This document shows, one piece after another, positions 18,035-27,487 of a DNA stretch of 64,000 nt. Origin of the DNA: a gamma proteobacterium HIMB30 (lineage in GTDB: Bacteria > Pseudomonadota > Gammaproteobacteria > Pseudomonadales > Litorivicinaceae); assembly GCA_000227525.2 (NCBI GenBank), contig AGIG01000028.1, positions 434,001 through 498,000 on the forward strand, given 5' to 3'. The notes beneath the pieces are model-generated. The model had not been told where the DNA came from and made no database searches. It saw nothing but the letters and a program-made list of their open reading frames with translations. Both the position numbers and the translations under genes were made by a program. Position 1 is the stretch's first letter, and each line of letters begins with the position of its first letter.

Positions 18035-19334
18035 TCGTCCATATCAAGGATTGGATCCTCAAAAGGCAGCTGAACGCGTCGCAGCATCCATTCATCTGCG
18101 TAAACGCAAAGAGACTCGGTTTGTGTGGCTGGGAAAAACTGCAGTAGCGATTGCTCTTGGATTTCTGGTTTTACTATTCGCGGGCATCTTGAGTAAAGGG
18201 ATTCCAGGCCTTTTTCAGTACTACGTCACATTAGATCTTAAGTTGGACGCACAACAGTTGGATCCGAGTGGACAAATGACCGCCGAATCCCTTGCTGAAG
18301 GGGACTTTGATGGCGTGATTCGGAGTTCGCTGTATCAAGCATTAGGAAACCCTGAAGGCCGTAAGGCCAAGCGTGAGGCGAGACGATTAATTTCATCAGG
18401 CTCTAGCCAGCGGTTGATGAACTACGTGCTGGATAATCCGGATCAATTAGGATCTACCGTCTCGATTCAGTTTGCTGTGGATGATGACGTTGATACGTTT
18501 CTTCGAGGGCTGATTTCCCGCGATACTCCAGAGGCAGATCGGCGAATTAGTAATCAGTTAATCGATTATATTGATGCGCTGAATGCTCAGGGACGCGTGA
18601 GCTACCAGATCAGTGATTACTTATTTTTCGGGTCTGCCTCTCGGGATGCTGAAATGGCTGGTATTCGCGGCGCACTTGTTGGATCGATTCTGACGCTACT
18701 AGTGTGTATTGCAATTGCCTTTCCTCTCGGTGTTGCGACAGCAGTTTATCTGGAAGAGATGGCACCAAAGAATCGGCTGACCGAAATCATTGAAATCAAC
18801 ATTAACAATCTCGCGGCGGTGCCATCAGTTGTGTTTGGTATCATGGGACTTGCCATTTTTATTGTTGCGTTTGGAATGCCTCGTTCGATTCCATTGGTTG
18901 GGGGTATAGTACTAGCGCTAATGACATTGCCTACCATCATTATTTCGTCTCGAGCCGCGATCCGTGCTGTGCCACCAAGTATCCGAGATGCCGCTCTTGG
19001 TGTGGGTGCTTCAAAAATGCAGACCATCATGCACCACGTTCTTCCACTAGCCATGCCAGGTATGCTGACGGGAACGATTATCGGTATGGCACAGGCGTTG
19101 GGTGAAACAGCTCCACTTTTGATGATTGGCATGGTCGCTTTTATCGTTGACGTACCTGGAGGTGTGACCGATCCAGGCACAGTGCTGCCGGTGCAGATTT
19201 TTATGTGGGCTGACTTTGCGGAACGGATGTTTATTCAAAAAACCAGTGCTGCAATTATCGTGCTTCTTGCGTTCTTAATTAGCATGAATGCTGCTGCAAT
19301 TTTGCTTCGTAAAAAGCTAGAACGACGCTGGTAA
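18027..19334 (+). CDS. pstA: Phosphate ABC transporter permease PstA (with large periplasmic insertion)
   Basis: A 435-aa permease; E. coli PstA is 296 aa. After the first membrane segment ([17 protein letters not shown]) comes a hydrophilic stretch of about 150 residues (roughly 65-215), corresponding to the DUF3333-type N-terminal region of some PstA proteins. The permease core follows, with [24 protein letters not shown] and the EAA loop [16 protein letters not shown]. It overlaps pstC by 8 nt and is followed by pstB after 13 nt. The insertion is placed where it could touch PstS or the extended PstC; that is inference. Confidence 0.92.
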   Translation: MTDRPYQGLDPQKAAERVAASIHLRKRKETRFVWLGKTAVAIALGFLVLLFAGILSKGIPGLFQYYVTLDLKLDAQQLDPSGQMTAESLAEGDFDGVIRSSLYQALGNPEGRKAKREARRLISSGSSQRLMNYVLDNPDQLGSTVSIQFAVDDDVDTFLRGLISRDTPEADRRISNQLIDYIDALNAQGRVSYQISDYLFFGSASRDAEMAGIRGALVGSILTLLVCIAIAFPLGVATAVYLEEMAPKNRLTEIIEININNLAAVPSVVFGIMGLAIFIVAFGMPRSIPLVGGIVLALMTLPTIIISSRAAIRAVPPSIRDAALGVGASKMQTIMHHVLPLAMPGMLTGTIIGMAQALGETAPLLMIGMVAFIVDVPGGVTDPGTVLPVQIFMWADFAERMFIQKTSAAIIVLLAFLISMNAAAILLRKKLERRW

Positions 19335-19347
19335 GAGGATTAAAGTG

Positions 19348-20199
19348 ATGGAAATGGTGATGAGTGAGTCAATGGTCGAGAACACGAGCCAAGTGGAGGG
19401 ACGAGCGATCCCGGAACAAACAATCGGCGACATCCATGTTGATAATCCGCGAATGACAGCCCGGCACGTCGATGTGTTTTACGGTGACAAGCAGGCGATT
19501 GATAACATTAGTCTGGACATCGGCGTCAGTCAGGTCATTTCATTTATTGGTCCATCCGGATGCGGTAAGTCAACGTTTCTCCGTTGCTTAAATCGGATGA
19601 ACGATACCATTGATATCTGCCAGGTCGGCGGGGAAATAAAAATCGATGAGCAGAATATTTATGATCCGATGATTGATGTTGTGTCTTTGCGCGCGCGGGT
19701 TGGCATGGTTTTTCAGAAGCCAAATCCATTTCCGAAATCAATCTTTGACAACATTGCTTATGGCCCGCGTATTCATGGCCTCGCTGCAAGTAAAGTTGAA
19801 CTTGATCAAATCGTGGAATCATCATTACAACGGGCCGGTCTTTGGGAGGAAGTGAAAGACCGACTGGATCAACCGGGGACAGGCTTGTCAGGCGGACAAC
19901 AACAACGGTTGTGCATTGCACGCGCTATTGCAGTAAGCCCCGAGGTCATCTTGATGGACGAGCCATGCTCAGCGTTGGATCCGATAGCAACGGCGAAAGT
20001 TGAGGAACTGATCCACGAGTTACGAGAGCAATATACCATTGTGATTGTCACCCACTCGATGCAACAGGCTGCTCGGGTGTCTGATAGAACAGCATATTTT
20101 CATCTTGGAAGACTTGTTGAAGTCGGTGACACCAAGCAAGTGTTTACAAATCCAAAGCACGAGTTGACGCAAGATTACATCACAGGACGATTCGGATAA
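19348..20199 (+). CDS. pstB: Phosphate ABC transporter ATP-binding protein PstB
   Basis: A 283-aa ATPase that powers phosphate uptake and, with PhoU and PhoR, takes part in phosphate signalling. Motifs: Walker [10 protein letters not shown] with the PstB-typical [10 protein letters not shown] after it, Q-loop [13 protein letters not shown], signature LSGGQQQR and Walker [19 protein letters not shown] lies 8 nt before the ATG chosen; a GTG one codon earlier is an equally possible start. About 35 residues of low conservation precede the ATPase domain. phoU begins 3 nt after its stop. Confidence 0.95.
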   Translation: MEMVMSESMVENTSQVEGRAIPEQTIGDIHVDNPRMTARHVDVFYGDKQAIDNISLDIGVSQVISFIGPSGCGKSTFLRCLNRMNDTIDICQVGGEIKIDEQNIYDPMIDVVSLRARVGMVFQKPNPFPKSIFDNIAYGPRIHGLAASKVELDQIVESSLQRAGLWEEVKDRLDQPGTGLSGGQQQRLCIARAIAVSPEVILMDEPCSALDPIATAKVEELIHELREQYTIVIVTHSMQQAARVSDRTAYFHLGRLVEVGDTKQVFTNPKHELTQDYITGRFG

Positions 20200-20202
20200 A
20201 AA

Positions 20203-20910
20203 ATGAATGACTTAAATGACGATTTCTTTCGGCATATTTCGAGCGAATTCAATGAAGAATTAGAGGCTCTAAGGCGGTCAACCCTAGAGATGGGGGGGCT
20301 CGTCGAGGAGCAACTGCGATCTGCTTTGCAATTCTATTCGACTCAGGATTCGTCTCTATTGAGTCAAACCGCTGAAATCGAACAGAAGATCAATGCGGCT
20401 GAAATCGATTTGGATGAGCAGGTTGAGGCACTGATTGTCAGGCGACAACCAATTGCTTCGGACCTACGCCTTGTTCTCGCCGTCTCGAAGATTGTTCGAG
20501 ATCTCGAGCGCATGGGTGACGAGTTGGAGAAGGTGGGCAGTCTGAGTCTCGAATGTTTCACCAGTGGCAGCGATGTCGGAGTCACTGAGATTCAAAGGAT
20601 CGCCGAGCACGTTGCTAAAATGTTAAATGAATCACTCAATGCGTTTGCTCGTCTTGACCTTGACCTTGCGAGGGATATTTTCCAACGTGAGCGCGAGGTT
20701 GATAAGGTCTATCAATCGGCATTGAGAGCGCTTGCGACCTTCATGATTGAAGATCCAAGAAACATCGGGCGCGTATTGAATATTGTTTGGATTGCCCGAT
20801 CGTTGGAGCGCGTCGGCGACCATGCGACAAATATCGCCGAGTATGTGATCTATTTGGTGCAAGGTGTCGACGTTCGACATCCCGGAATCAATCAGAACAG
20901 TTTTGATTAA
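20203..20910 (+). CDS. phoU: Phosphate signalling regulator PhoU
   Basis: A 235-aa helical protein made of two three-helix PhoU repeats, each with the metal-binding E/DxxxD pattern; the first repeat includes VSKIVRDLERMGDE and the second IVWIARSLERVGDHATNIAEYV. It silences PhoR when phosphate is plentiful through contact with PstB. Last gene of the pst operon, 3 nt after pstB. Its final 23 nt overlap the end of phoR on the opposite strand, so the operon has no terminator of its own between the two genes. Confidence 0.95.
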   Translation: MNDLNDDFFRHISSEFNEELEALRRSTLEMGGLVEEQLRSALQFYSTQDSSLLSQTAEIEQKINAAEIDLDEQVEALIVRRQPIASDLRLVLAVSKIVRDLERMGDELEKVGSLSLECFTSGSDVGVTEIQRIAEHVAKMLNESLNAFARLDLDLARDIFQREREVDKVYQSALRALATFMIEDPRNIGRVLNIVWIARSLERVGDHATNIAEYVIYLVQGVDVRHPGINQNSFD

Positions 20911-22207
20911 CCGGGCGATTGATTCGATTGGCTGGGAAACGGCATTCTACGACCGTCCCTGATCCCAGGTGAGAGCTGATGTTGAGTTCGCCGTCGTGTC
21001 GATTCACGATGTGTTTTGCGATCGATAAACCAAGGCCTGTTCCGCCTGTGGTTGATGCGTGACTATTGTCGATACGGTAGAATCGCTCGGTGAGTCGTTG
21101 GATATGTGCTTCTGGGATGCCTGGGCCGTTGTCACTGACTCGCACAAGCATGTCGCTCTCTGTTGACGCGATCGAGACATTGACTGAGGATCCATCAGGA
21201 CAGTATCGAATTGCATTACTGAGCAAATTCGAGAGTAGCGAGTAAATCTCGTTATGACTTCCTATCATCTCCCAAGGTCCTGAGTCCGACAGATCGATGA
21301 GAGTCTGCTTTTTATCAAGATTTTCTTTTAACAAGTGTGCCTGTTGGACAGCCTGATCCACCACATTGTCTAGGCTGAACGTTGAAAGCTCAGCGCTTTG
21401 CGATGTTTCGAGTTGAGACAACATCATTAAACCCTGAATGATATTATTCATGCGCTGCCCTTGAGACCACGCATTCGTGATGGCTTTGTTTGCAACACCC
21501 TCGACTAACTCGTTATCGATCAGTGTTTCGAGGTAACCATTGATAACGGTCAGAGGTGTCTTCAGCTCATGTGAAACGTTCGCAATAAAGTCAGATCGCA
21601 TTTGATTGAGTTTTTGGAATCGAGTGACGTCTCTGACCAAAATGATATAACCACTTGAGCTCACTGGACCAAAGAAAAACTCGATGGAGGATTGTTCATT
21701 GCGGAAGTTGTCGACGATCAATGGATCATCAAATTGTTTTGCAGACACATAGCTTTTTAATGCCGGGGATCTCAGTAGTGCAAAAAGGTAGGCATCGAGG
21801 TCATCTGGGTATTTGAGGCCGAGCAATTCTGCACAACGGCTATTCCACCAAGTTAAAGACCACATGCTATCGGTTAAAACGATACCGATGTTGAGGCTGC
21901 TCAAGGCATGTTGGAGGTTTTCAAGTTTCTCAGAGAGTGCTTTGTCTCGTCGTTTCGCATTTTCGCGATCGAGTTCGATCCGTCTCACGATGTCTCGCCA
22001 TAAATCTGAGGAGAGCAGCATCTCGTTTTTTTTACCCTCTTCAAGCCAACGGTAGAGGCCATTTCGACGCCAAAGTGTTAAGCCGAGGTACATCGTCGTC
22101 ACGGCGAGTGCTGATGCCGTGAAATGATCAGAAATCGTGCCTATCGTGATCGTCAGAAGGAGTAACGAGATAATTTCTATTAAGGTCGTGGAACCAGCAT
22201 TTCTCAT
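20888..22207 (-). CDS. phoR: Phosphate regulon sensor histidine kinase PhoR
   Basis: A 439-aa membrane kinase. Two short hydrophobic stretches lie within the first 45 residues with no sizeable periplasmic domain, as is usual for PhoR, which senses through PstB/PhoU rather than directly. A PAS domain (about 95-195, NIGIVLTDSMWSLTWWN) is followed by the HisKA motif FIANVSHELKTPLT with phospho-acceptor H213, then N-box LLSNAIRYCP, G1 VSDNGPGIP and G2 GGTGLGLSI. It is convergent with phoU (23-nt overlap), divergent from ppk, and 3.6 kb away from phoB, its partner, unlike the usual phoB-phoR operon. No PHO box in its own orientation is visible. Confidence 0.92.
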   Translation of the reverse strand: MRNAGSTTLIEIISLLLLTITIGTISDHFTASALAVTTMYLGLTLWRRNGLYRWLEEGKKNEMLLSSDLWRDIVRRIELDRENAKRRDKALSEKLENLQHALSSLNIGIVLTDSMWSLTWWNSRCAELLGLKYPDDLDAYLFALLRSPALKSYVSAKQFDDPLIVDNFRNEQSSIEFFFGPVSSSGYIILVRDVTRFQKLNQMRSDFIANVSHELKTPLTVINGYLETLIDNELVEGVANKAITNAWSQGQRMNNIIQGLMMLSQLETSQSAELSTFSLDNVVDQAVQQAHLLKENLDKKQTLIDLSDSGPWEMIGSHNEIYSLLSNLLSNAIRYCPDGSSVNVSIASTESDMLVRVSDNGPGIPEAHIQRLTERFYRIDNSHASTTGGTGLGLSIAKHIVNRHDGELNISSHLGSGTVVECRFPANRINRPVNQNCSD

Positions 22208-22227
22208 AAACGTTTTTTACATGATTG

Positions 22228-22261
22228 ATGTTACAAGTTTGTAATCGAAATGCTTTACCAT
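22228..22261 (+). promoter_or_regulatory. PHO box and -10 region of ppk-ppx
   Basis: ATGTTAC-AAGT-TTGTAAT has the two 7-mers and 4-nt spacer of a PhoB site, oriented toward ppk. TACCAT (4 of 6 to TATAAT) follows after 10 nt, the same spacing as at pstS. The site lies in the 85-nt gap between divergent phoR and ppk, so it could also influence phoR. Confidence 0.7.
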
Positions 22262-22292
22262 CAAGTTAAGACTGCATACTAAGGAAGACAGG

Positions 22293-24347
22293 TTGGTACA
22301 TTATCCCACATATGACAAGGAGCTGAGCTGGTTGGCATTCAATCATCGCGTGTTACAAGAAGCGATGGATAAGACCAATCCACCAATTGAGCGGGCTCGA
22401 TTTCTGGGGATTTATTCAAATAATCTCGACGAATTTTACCGGGTGAGAGTGGCGGATGTTCGCCGTCGAATATTGCTGCATCAAGAAGTTGGTGGTGATC
22501 CGGAAGCTCGCCGGTTATTAAGTGCGATTCAGAAAAGAACCGTGGAATTGAACGCTGAATTTGAGCTTGCGCATTTGGAAGTGATTCGCACATTAGCACG
22601 TCACAACATTTTCTTAGAAAATGAGGACCAACTGAGCGATGGGCATAAAGAATGGTTGCGTCGCTATTTTCACTCAAAAATTCGAAAATTCATTTGCCCG
22701 ATTATCGTCTCTGATCGTGTCGATCTCGGTGATGTCCTTGCTGATGATGCGACGTATTTGGTTGCCGAACTGCGCCTACGTGAAACCTTTACTTACGCGC
22801 TAATCGAAGTCCCTACCGATCATCATACGCGATTCATTGAATTACCAGCAGAGACCTCTCGACGCAAAAAACCATTGGTCCTTTTGGATAATGCGATTCG
22901 TGTGGGTTTGGCTGAAATATTCGAGGGATATTTTGAGTTCGAGGAAGTCAGGGCCTGGTCAATGAAATTGACACGTGACGCAGAATACGACCTGACTGGA
23001 GAAATTGATGACAGCTTGATGGACCGATTATCTTCGGGCTTGAAGCAACGGTTGACAGCAGAACCGACGCGACTCGTGCATGATCGTGAAATGCCCGAGC
23101 GCGTGGTCGATATGTTAAAACGCGAGCTTGGCATCACACGAATCGATGCGATAATCCCAGGTGGTCGCTATCACAACATGAAGGACTTTTTGAGTTTTCC
23201 AGCAATTGGAAGGTCGTCGCTTCAAAATACTGAATTACCTCCGATAGCCTCAAAAGCGCTTGATAATCAGCGGAACTATTTTTCGATTATCAAAAAGAAA
23301 GATGTCCTTCTTCACTATCCGTATCACGATTTTTATCATTTCACAGAGTGGTTACGTCAGGCCGCTCATGATCCAGCTGTTGAATCAATTCGGATCAGTC
23401 TATATCGAGTGGCTAGTTCTTCGTTGGTCATTAAAGCGTTGCTCGATGCAACTGCAAACGGCAAAGACGTATTCGTCGTTGTTGAGCTGCAGGCACGCTT
23501 TGACGAGGAGGCGAATATTCGTTGGTCGAAGCTACTGACCGACGCTGGCGTTCGGGTCACGTTTGGGATCACGAATCTCAAAGTGCATTCGAAACTATGT
23601 CTGATTACCAGAAAAGAGGGTGACCGTCGTGTCAGATATGCGCACATCGGTACCGGTAATTTCAATGAAAAAACGGCGCGAATTTATACTGATTTCAGCC
23701 TTTTGACAGCTCATCCAGAGATTACATCTGAAGTCCGCCAGGTATTTTCGTTTATTAAAGCGCCCTACCGCAGTTATTCATTCCGTCATTTGTGGCTTAG
23801 CCCAACAACTCAGCGTGAACAGATTTATCACCGTATTGATCGTGAAATAGACAATGCAAAGTCTGGTAAACGTGCACAATTGACTCTAAAGGTAAATAAT
23901 CTTGCCGATGATAACCTCGTCGAGAAGCTCTATGAGGCGAGCAGATCTGGTGTCAGAATCCGCGCCTGTGTTCGTGGCATGTGTACGCTTGTTCCGAATG
24001 TGTCTGGTGTGAGTGATCGTATCGACCTGATTAGCATTGTTGACCGCTTTTTAGAGCATCCCCGAGTCATGATTTTCCACAATAATGGAGATCAGGAAGT
24101 GTTTATCAGTTCGGCCGATTGGATGACACGGAACCTCGATAATCGGATCGAAGTGACAACACCCATCTATGATCCAGCACTGAAGCAAGTAGTGATTGAC
24201 CTCATGGATCTGCAGTTTAAAGACACCACAAAAGCACGGATCATCGACGAAGATCAGTTAAATGATTACGTGGCTCGCGGCAATCGACGTAAGCTGAGAG
24301 TCCAAGTCAGCACCTACAACTACATAAAGCAAATAGAAAGTGCCTGA
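22293..24347 (+). CDS. ppk: Polyphosphate kinase 1
   Basis: A 684-aa enzyme that builds polyphosphate from ATP, reversibly. The N-terminus DKELSWLAFNHRVLQEA and NNLDEFYRVRVADV are typical of PPK1. The phospholipase-D-like core carries the autophosphorylated histidine H432 in NLKVHSKLCLI and the second catalytic histidine H589 in RFLEHPR, followed by SSADWMTRNLDNRIE. The start is TTG, preceded by AAGGA; no ATG fits the family's N-terminus. It overlaps ppx by 8 nt and follows a PHO box, so polyphosphate synthesis should rise in phosphate limitation. Confidence 0.95.
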   Translation: MVHYPTYDKELSWLAFNHRVLQEAMDKTNPPIERARFLGIYSNNLDEFYRVRVADVRRRILLHQEVGGDPEARRLLSAIQKRTVELNAEFELAHLEVIRTLARHNIFLENEDQLSDGHKEWLRRYFHSKIRKFICPIIVSDRVDLGDVLADDATYLVAELRLRETFTYALIEVPTDHHTRFIELPAETSRRKKPLVLLDNAIRVGLAEIFEGYFEFEEVRAWSMKLTRDAEYDLTGEIDDSLMDRLSSGLKQRLTAEPTRLVHDREMPERVVDMLKRELGITRIDAIIPGGRYHNMKDFLSFPAIGRSSLQNTELPPIASKALDNQRNYFSIIKKKDVLLHYPYHDFYHFTEWLRQAAHDPAVESIRISLYRVASSSLVIKALLDATANGKDVFVVVELQARFDEEANIRWSKLLTDAGVRVTFGITNLKVHSKLCLITRKEGDRRVRYAHIGTGNFNEKTARIYTDFSLLTAHPEITSEVRQVFSFIKAPYRSYSFRHLWLSPTTQREQIYHRIDREIDNAKSGKRAQLTLKVNNLADDNLVEKLYEASRSGVRIRACVRGMCTLVPNVSGVSDRIDLISIVDRFLEHPRVMIFHNNGDQEVFISSADWMTRNLDNRIEVTTPIYDPALKQVVIDLMDLQFKDTTKARIIDEDQLNDYVARGNRRKLRVQVSTYNYIKQIESA

Positions 24348-25830
24348 GACAAATAAGACCACTGAAGGGCGTTTGGTTGCGGCCGTAGATCTGGGCTCAA
24401 ACAGCTTTCATATGACTGTTGCCAAACTTACCCCGTCGGGCGTGATAACGCTGATCCGTGATCGAGAGCGTGTGCGACTGGCATCTGGGCTCAATCATAA
24501 GAATGTCCTTGATAAAGAATCGATTGCTCGCGGTGTTGAAGCACTTGCACGATTTGATGCCAGGCTATCTGGTGTGGCAACTGATGACATTCGTGTGGTC
24601 GCCACCCATACCCTACGTGAGGCACGAAACGTCGATGCATTTATTGAAAGTGCCAGCCAGCATTTCAGGGCGCCGATTGAAGTGATTTCAGGCCCCGAGG
24701 AAGCTCGATTAATTTTCCAAGCGGTTGCGCACACTCAGTCGATTGATGGCAGATTCCTGGTTTTTGATGTTGGAGGTGGCTCAACCGAGTTTGCGGTTGG
24801 TCACGATTATGACAGTGAGTTTCTCTCCTCTCGAACGCTTGGATGTGTCACCTTTACACATCGATATATGAGAAAAATCAATAAGAGAGCGTTTGCCGAG
24901 GTTGAACTTGCAACTCGTCAGGCAATCGAGCCGATTGCATCACGGATCAGGGCATTCCATGTCGACAAATGTTTTGCGTCCTCAGGTTCTGCCAAAGGCG
25001 TGAGTGCACTTGGAAACTTTTTGGGTTTGGGACCAGTGATTACGCGGGAGTCAATTGAGGCATGTAAGCGGTTTGTGATGAAAGATGCGAACCGGCTAAT
25101 TCCCGATATCCCTGACGTGAGTCTTGAGCGGATGCAAGTATTACCCGCTGGTCTTGGAATCATCTCCGCGGTGATGGATGAGCTTCGATTAAGTGAAATT
25201 CATTTTGCGGATGCTGCACTTCGTGAAGGTGTGCTCTATGGGATGGATGATCGGTTAAAGGCATCGGATGTACGAGAGAGAACCGCACTTGATTTAGTAA
25301 GGAAATATGGCGTTGATCGCGCACAGGCAACAAGAGTCCGCGAGACCGTCGAGCAGATTTTTGAAGTTGCGTGTCGCTCGTGGTCGATGAGCAAAGACGA
25401 TAAACAAATGCTGGTGTGGGCAGCGATGCTTCACGAAATTGGGCTGCAGATCAATTATTCCGGCTACCACCGCCATGGCTCCTATATCGTACTCAATACA
25501 ACGATGCCCGGGTTCAACCGAGAGCAACAGTCTGTGTTAGCGACGTTGATTCGCATGCATCGTAAGAAACTAAGTCGCGAACTGATTCCGCGGCTTCGGT
25601 ATTGGTCCGAAAATCGGATCATTCGGCTGGTGCGTCTGATTCGTATTGCCTACGCGATGCACGTGGGTCGGGAGTCAAAAATTCCTAGATTTGAGGTGAC
25701 AGTCGATCAAGAAACAATCGTTTTGACATTCGATCAATCGGTGTTTGATTCGCATCCGGTCATGCTACTTGATCTTCAAGAAGAGGTCCGGAGACAGAGG
25801 GATGAGAGCCTCCATCTTACCATTCAATGA
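24340..25830 (+). CDS. ppx: Exopolyphosphatase / guanosine pentaphosphate phosphohydrolase
   Basis: A 496-aa Ppx/GppA-family enzyme that degrades polyphosphate or pppGpp. The actin-like ATPase fold is shown by AAVDLGSNSFHMTVAKL near the start and FDVGGGSTEFAVG near residue 145. The C-terminal HD-like domain has MLHEIGLQINYSGYHRHG. The start is GTG inside the end of ppk (8-nt overlap), so both are co-translated under the PHO box before ppk. Length fits E. coli Ppx (513 aa). It overlaps the end of phoB on the other strand by 7 nt. Ppx and GppA cannot be separated with certainty; being behind ppk favours Ppx. Confidence 0.92.
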   Translation: MPETNKTTEGRLVAAVDLGSNSFHMTVAKLTPSGVITLIRDRERVRLASGLNHKNVLDKESIARGVEALARFDARLSGVATDDIRVVATHTLREARNVDAFIESASQHFRAPIEVISGPEEARLIFQAVAHTQSIDGRFLVFDVGGGSTEFAVGHDYDSEFLSSRTLGCVTFTHRYMRKINKRAFAEVELATRQAIEPIASRIRAFHVDKCFASSGSAKGVSALGNFLGLGPVITRESIEACKRFVMKDANRLIPDIPDVSLERMQVLPAGLGIISAVMDELRLSEIHFADAALREGVLYGMDDRLKASDVRERTALDLVRKYGVDRAQATRVRETVEQIFEVACRSWSMSKDDKQMLVWAAMLHEIGLQINYSGYHRHGSYIVLNTTMPGFNREQQSVLATLIRMHRKKLSRELIPRLRYWSENRIIRLVRLIRIAYAMHVGRESKIPRFEVTVDQETIVLTFDQSVFDSHPVMLLDLQEEVRRQRDESLHLTIQ

Positions 25831-26534
25831 GCCTTGTCGAGATCTGTTGTCGTAAAGCGATATCCGGTTCCGCGGACTGTTTGAATCAGATCCTCATGCG
25901 CTGAACCTAGAGCTTTTCGTAACCTCCGAATATGGACATCTACGGTTCGTTCTTCGACATAGACGTCTCCGCCCCACACACGATCTAGGAGCTGAGTTCT
26001 TGAAAACGCGCGATCAGGATTGGTCATAAACAATTGAAGTAGTCGGTACTCGATAGGACTTAACGTCAGAAGCCGGCCAAAAGCCGTGACTCTTTGACCG
26101 ATTGGGTCTAATCGTAACTCAGTAAATTCGACAGGTTCTTCAATGCCTTTTGGTGTTGTTCGTCTCAAAATTGCTTTGAGCCGTGCGACAAGTTCACGCG
26201 GAGAAAAGGGCTTCGTAATGTAGTCATCTGCGACTTCAAGCCCTTTGATTTTGGCATCTTCTTCGCCACGAGCCGTCAATAAAATCAGTGGGATGCTCGC
26301 AGTATCTGGATTACGTCGTAGTCTTCTGCATAGTTCAAGGCCAGATACCTGCGGCATCATCCAGTCGATGAGCATTAAGTCAGGGATCGATGATGCAACT
26401 TGATTGAGTGCTGTCGCTGCATTGTCAGCCTCAGTGACTTCAAAGCCAGCCATCTCTAAGGCAACAGCTAACATTTCTCGAACTGCTGGCTCGTCATCGA
26501 CGATAAGCACTCTGCGGAGAGGCTGTTGACTCAT
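25824..26534 (-). CDS. phoB: Phosphate regulon response regulator PhoB
   Basis: A 236-aa OmpR-family regulator. Receiver domain: acidic pocket DDEP at 13-16, phospho-acceptor D57 in LMLIDWMMP, conserved KPF near 105. The winged helix ends EERTVDVHIRRLRKALG and TVRGTGYRF, the PhoB-type recognition helix. It has its own PHO box, so it is autoregulated. Unusually it is not next to phoR: the ppk-ppx pair lies between them. Its last 7 nt overlap ppx on the opposite strand. Confidence 0.93.
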   Translation of the reverse strand: MSQQPLRRVLIVDDEPAVREMLAVALEMAGFEVTEADNAATALNQVASSIPDLMLIDWMMPQVSGLELCRRLRRNPDTASIPLILLTARGEEDAKIKGLEVADDYITKPFSPRELVARLKAILRRTTPKGIEEPVEFTELRLDPIGQRVTAFGRLLTLSPIEYRLLQLFMTNPDRAFSRTQLLDRVWGGDVYVEERTVDVHIRRLRKALGSAHEDLIQTVRGTGYRFTTTDLDKAH

Positions 26535-26579
26535 ATTATTTCCCGATTACTTAAATATTTAAAATGGAACCATAGGAAT

Positions 26580-26597
26580 ATTACAAAAAGGTTACAG
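26580..26597 (-). promoter_or_regulatory. PHO box of phoB
   Basis: On the minus strand CTGTAAC-CTTT-TTGTAAT is the best of the three PhoB sites in the window, with the 7-4-7 layout. It ends about 45 nt before the phoB ATG. A -10 hexamer at 10 nt is weak (TTCCAT). It supports autoregulation of phoB by phosphate starvation. Confidence 0.72.
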
Positions 26598-26611
26598 CTG
26601 AAATAAAAATG

Positions 26612-27487
26612 TCACAAAACACCCAAGACCGTGCCGATAAACAGCGCAGCACCGAATCGGTGGTTTTCTAAGAAGGCTCGGAAACAGGCGTCACGAGCGC
26701 GCGTTTTGGCAATGCGTTGATGTTGAAACGCAAATCCAGCTGCCACAATGACACCAAAGATCACAAAGGGAGAGAGGTTGGCTAGCCAAAATGCATAAGT
26801 GAAGGCAGCGAGTGCAATCAACTGGCAACAAGCGATTGCGAAGAGGTCAAAGCGTCCGAATACGATGGCGGTGGATTTGACTCCAATTTGCAGATCGTCG
26901 TCACGATCGACCATTGCGTAAAATGTGTCATAAGCAAGCGTCCAAGCGACATTGCCAGTAAACAACACCCAAACGACTTGATTTAAAGGTTGCTCATACG
27001 CTGCAAAGGCCATGGGGATGGCCATTGAAAACGCGAGGCCTAAGCCAATCTGTGGCCAAAAGGTGATCCGTTTCAACCACGGATAAAGAATGGCAAGACC
27101 GAGTGCAACGAACGATAAATAGACTGTCTCACGATTGGTTTGCAGAACCAGTCCAAATGCGACAAGCAACAATACAACGGCTAAAATGATGGCATCTTTA
27201 ATGCGTAGGTTGCCTGTTGTGATCGGACGGGTTTTGGTCCGTTTGACGTGCTTATCGAACTTTCGGTCAGTCAGATCATTGATGACGCAGCCAGCACTGC
27301 GGGTAATGATCACGCCCAAGGTAAAAATGACCCAGGTTTCGATCTCAAACGCATCAGCAAGGTAGCCCGCCAGCGTCAGTGCAATCCAGGTTGGCCAGAG
27401 GAGCACAATCCAGCCGACCGGTCGATCAAGGCGTGTGACCTGAATCCAAAACGGAGCTTGAGAAGCGATCGTGCGAATATCAGACAT
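26612..27487 (-). CDS. ubiA: 4-hydroxybenzoate octaprenyltransferase UbiA
   Basis: A 291-aa membrane prenyltransferase of ubiquinone biosynthesis (E. coli UbiA 290 aa). The two metal-diphosphate motifs are present: NDLTDRKFDKHV and DTFYAMVDRDDD. Seven or more hydrophobic segments follow. The start is the ATG giving MSDIRTIASQAPFW, which overlaps the recG stop by 8 nt (ATGTCTGA); ATGs further upstream lie deep in recG. No chorismate lyase gene (ubiC) is adjacent, in contrast to E. coli. Confidence 0.92.
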   Translation of the reverse strand: MSDIRTIASQAPFWIQVTRLDRPVGWIVLLWPTWIALTLAGYLADAFEIETWVIFTLGVIITRSAGCVINDLTDRKFDKHVKRTKTRPITTGNLRIKDAIILAVVLLLVAFGLVLQTNRETVYLSFVALGLAILYPWLKRITFWPQIGLGLAFSMAIPMAFAAYEQPLNQVVWVLFTGNVAWTLAYDTFYAMVDRDDDLQIGVKSTAIVFGRFDLFAIACCQLIALAAFTYAFWLANLSPFVIFGVIVAAGFAFQHQRIAKTRARDACFRAFLENHRFGAALFIGTVLGVL

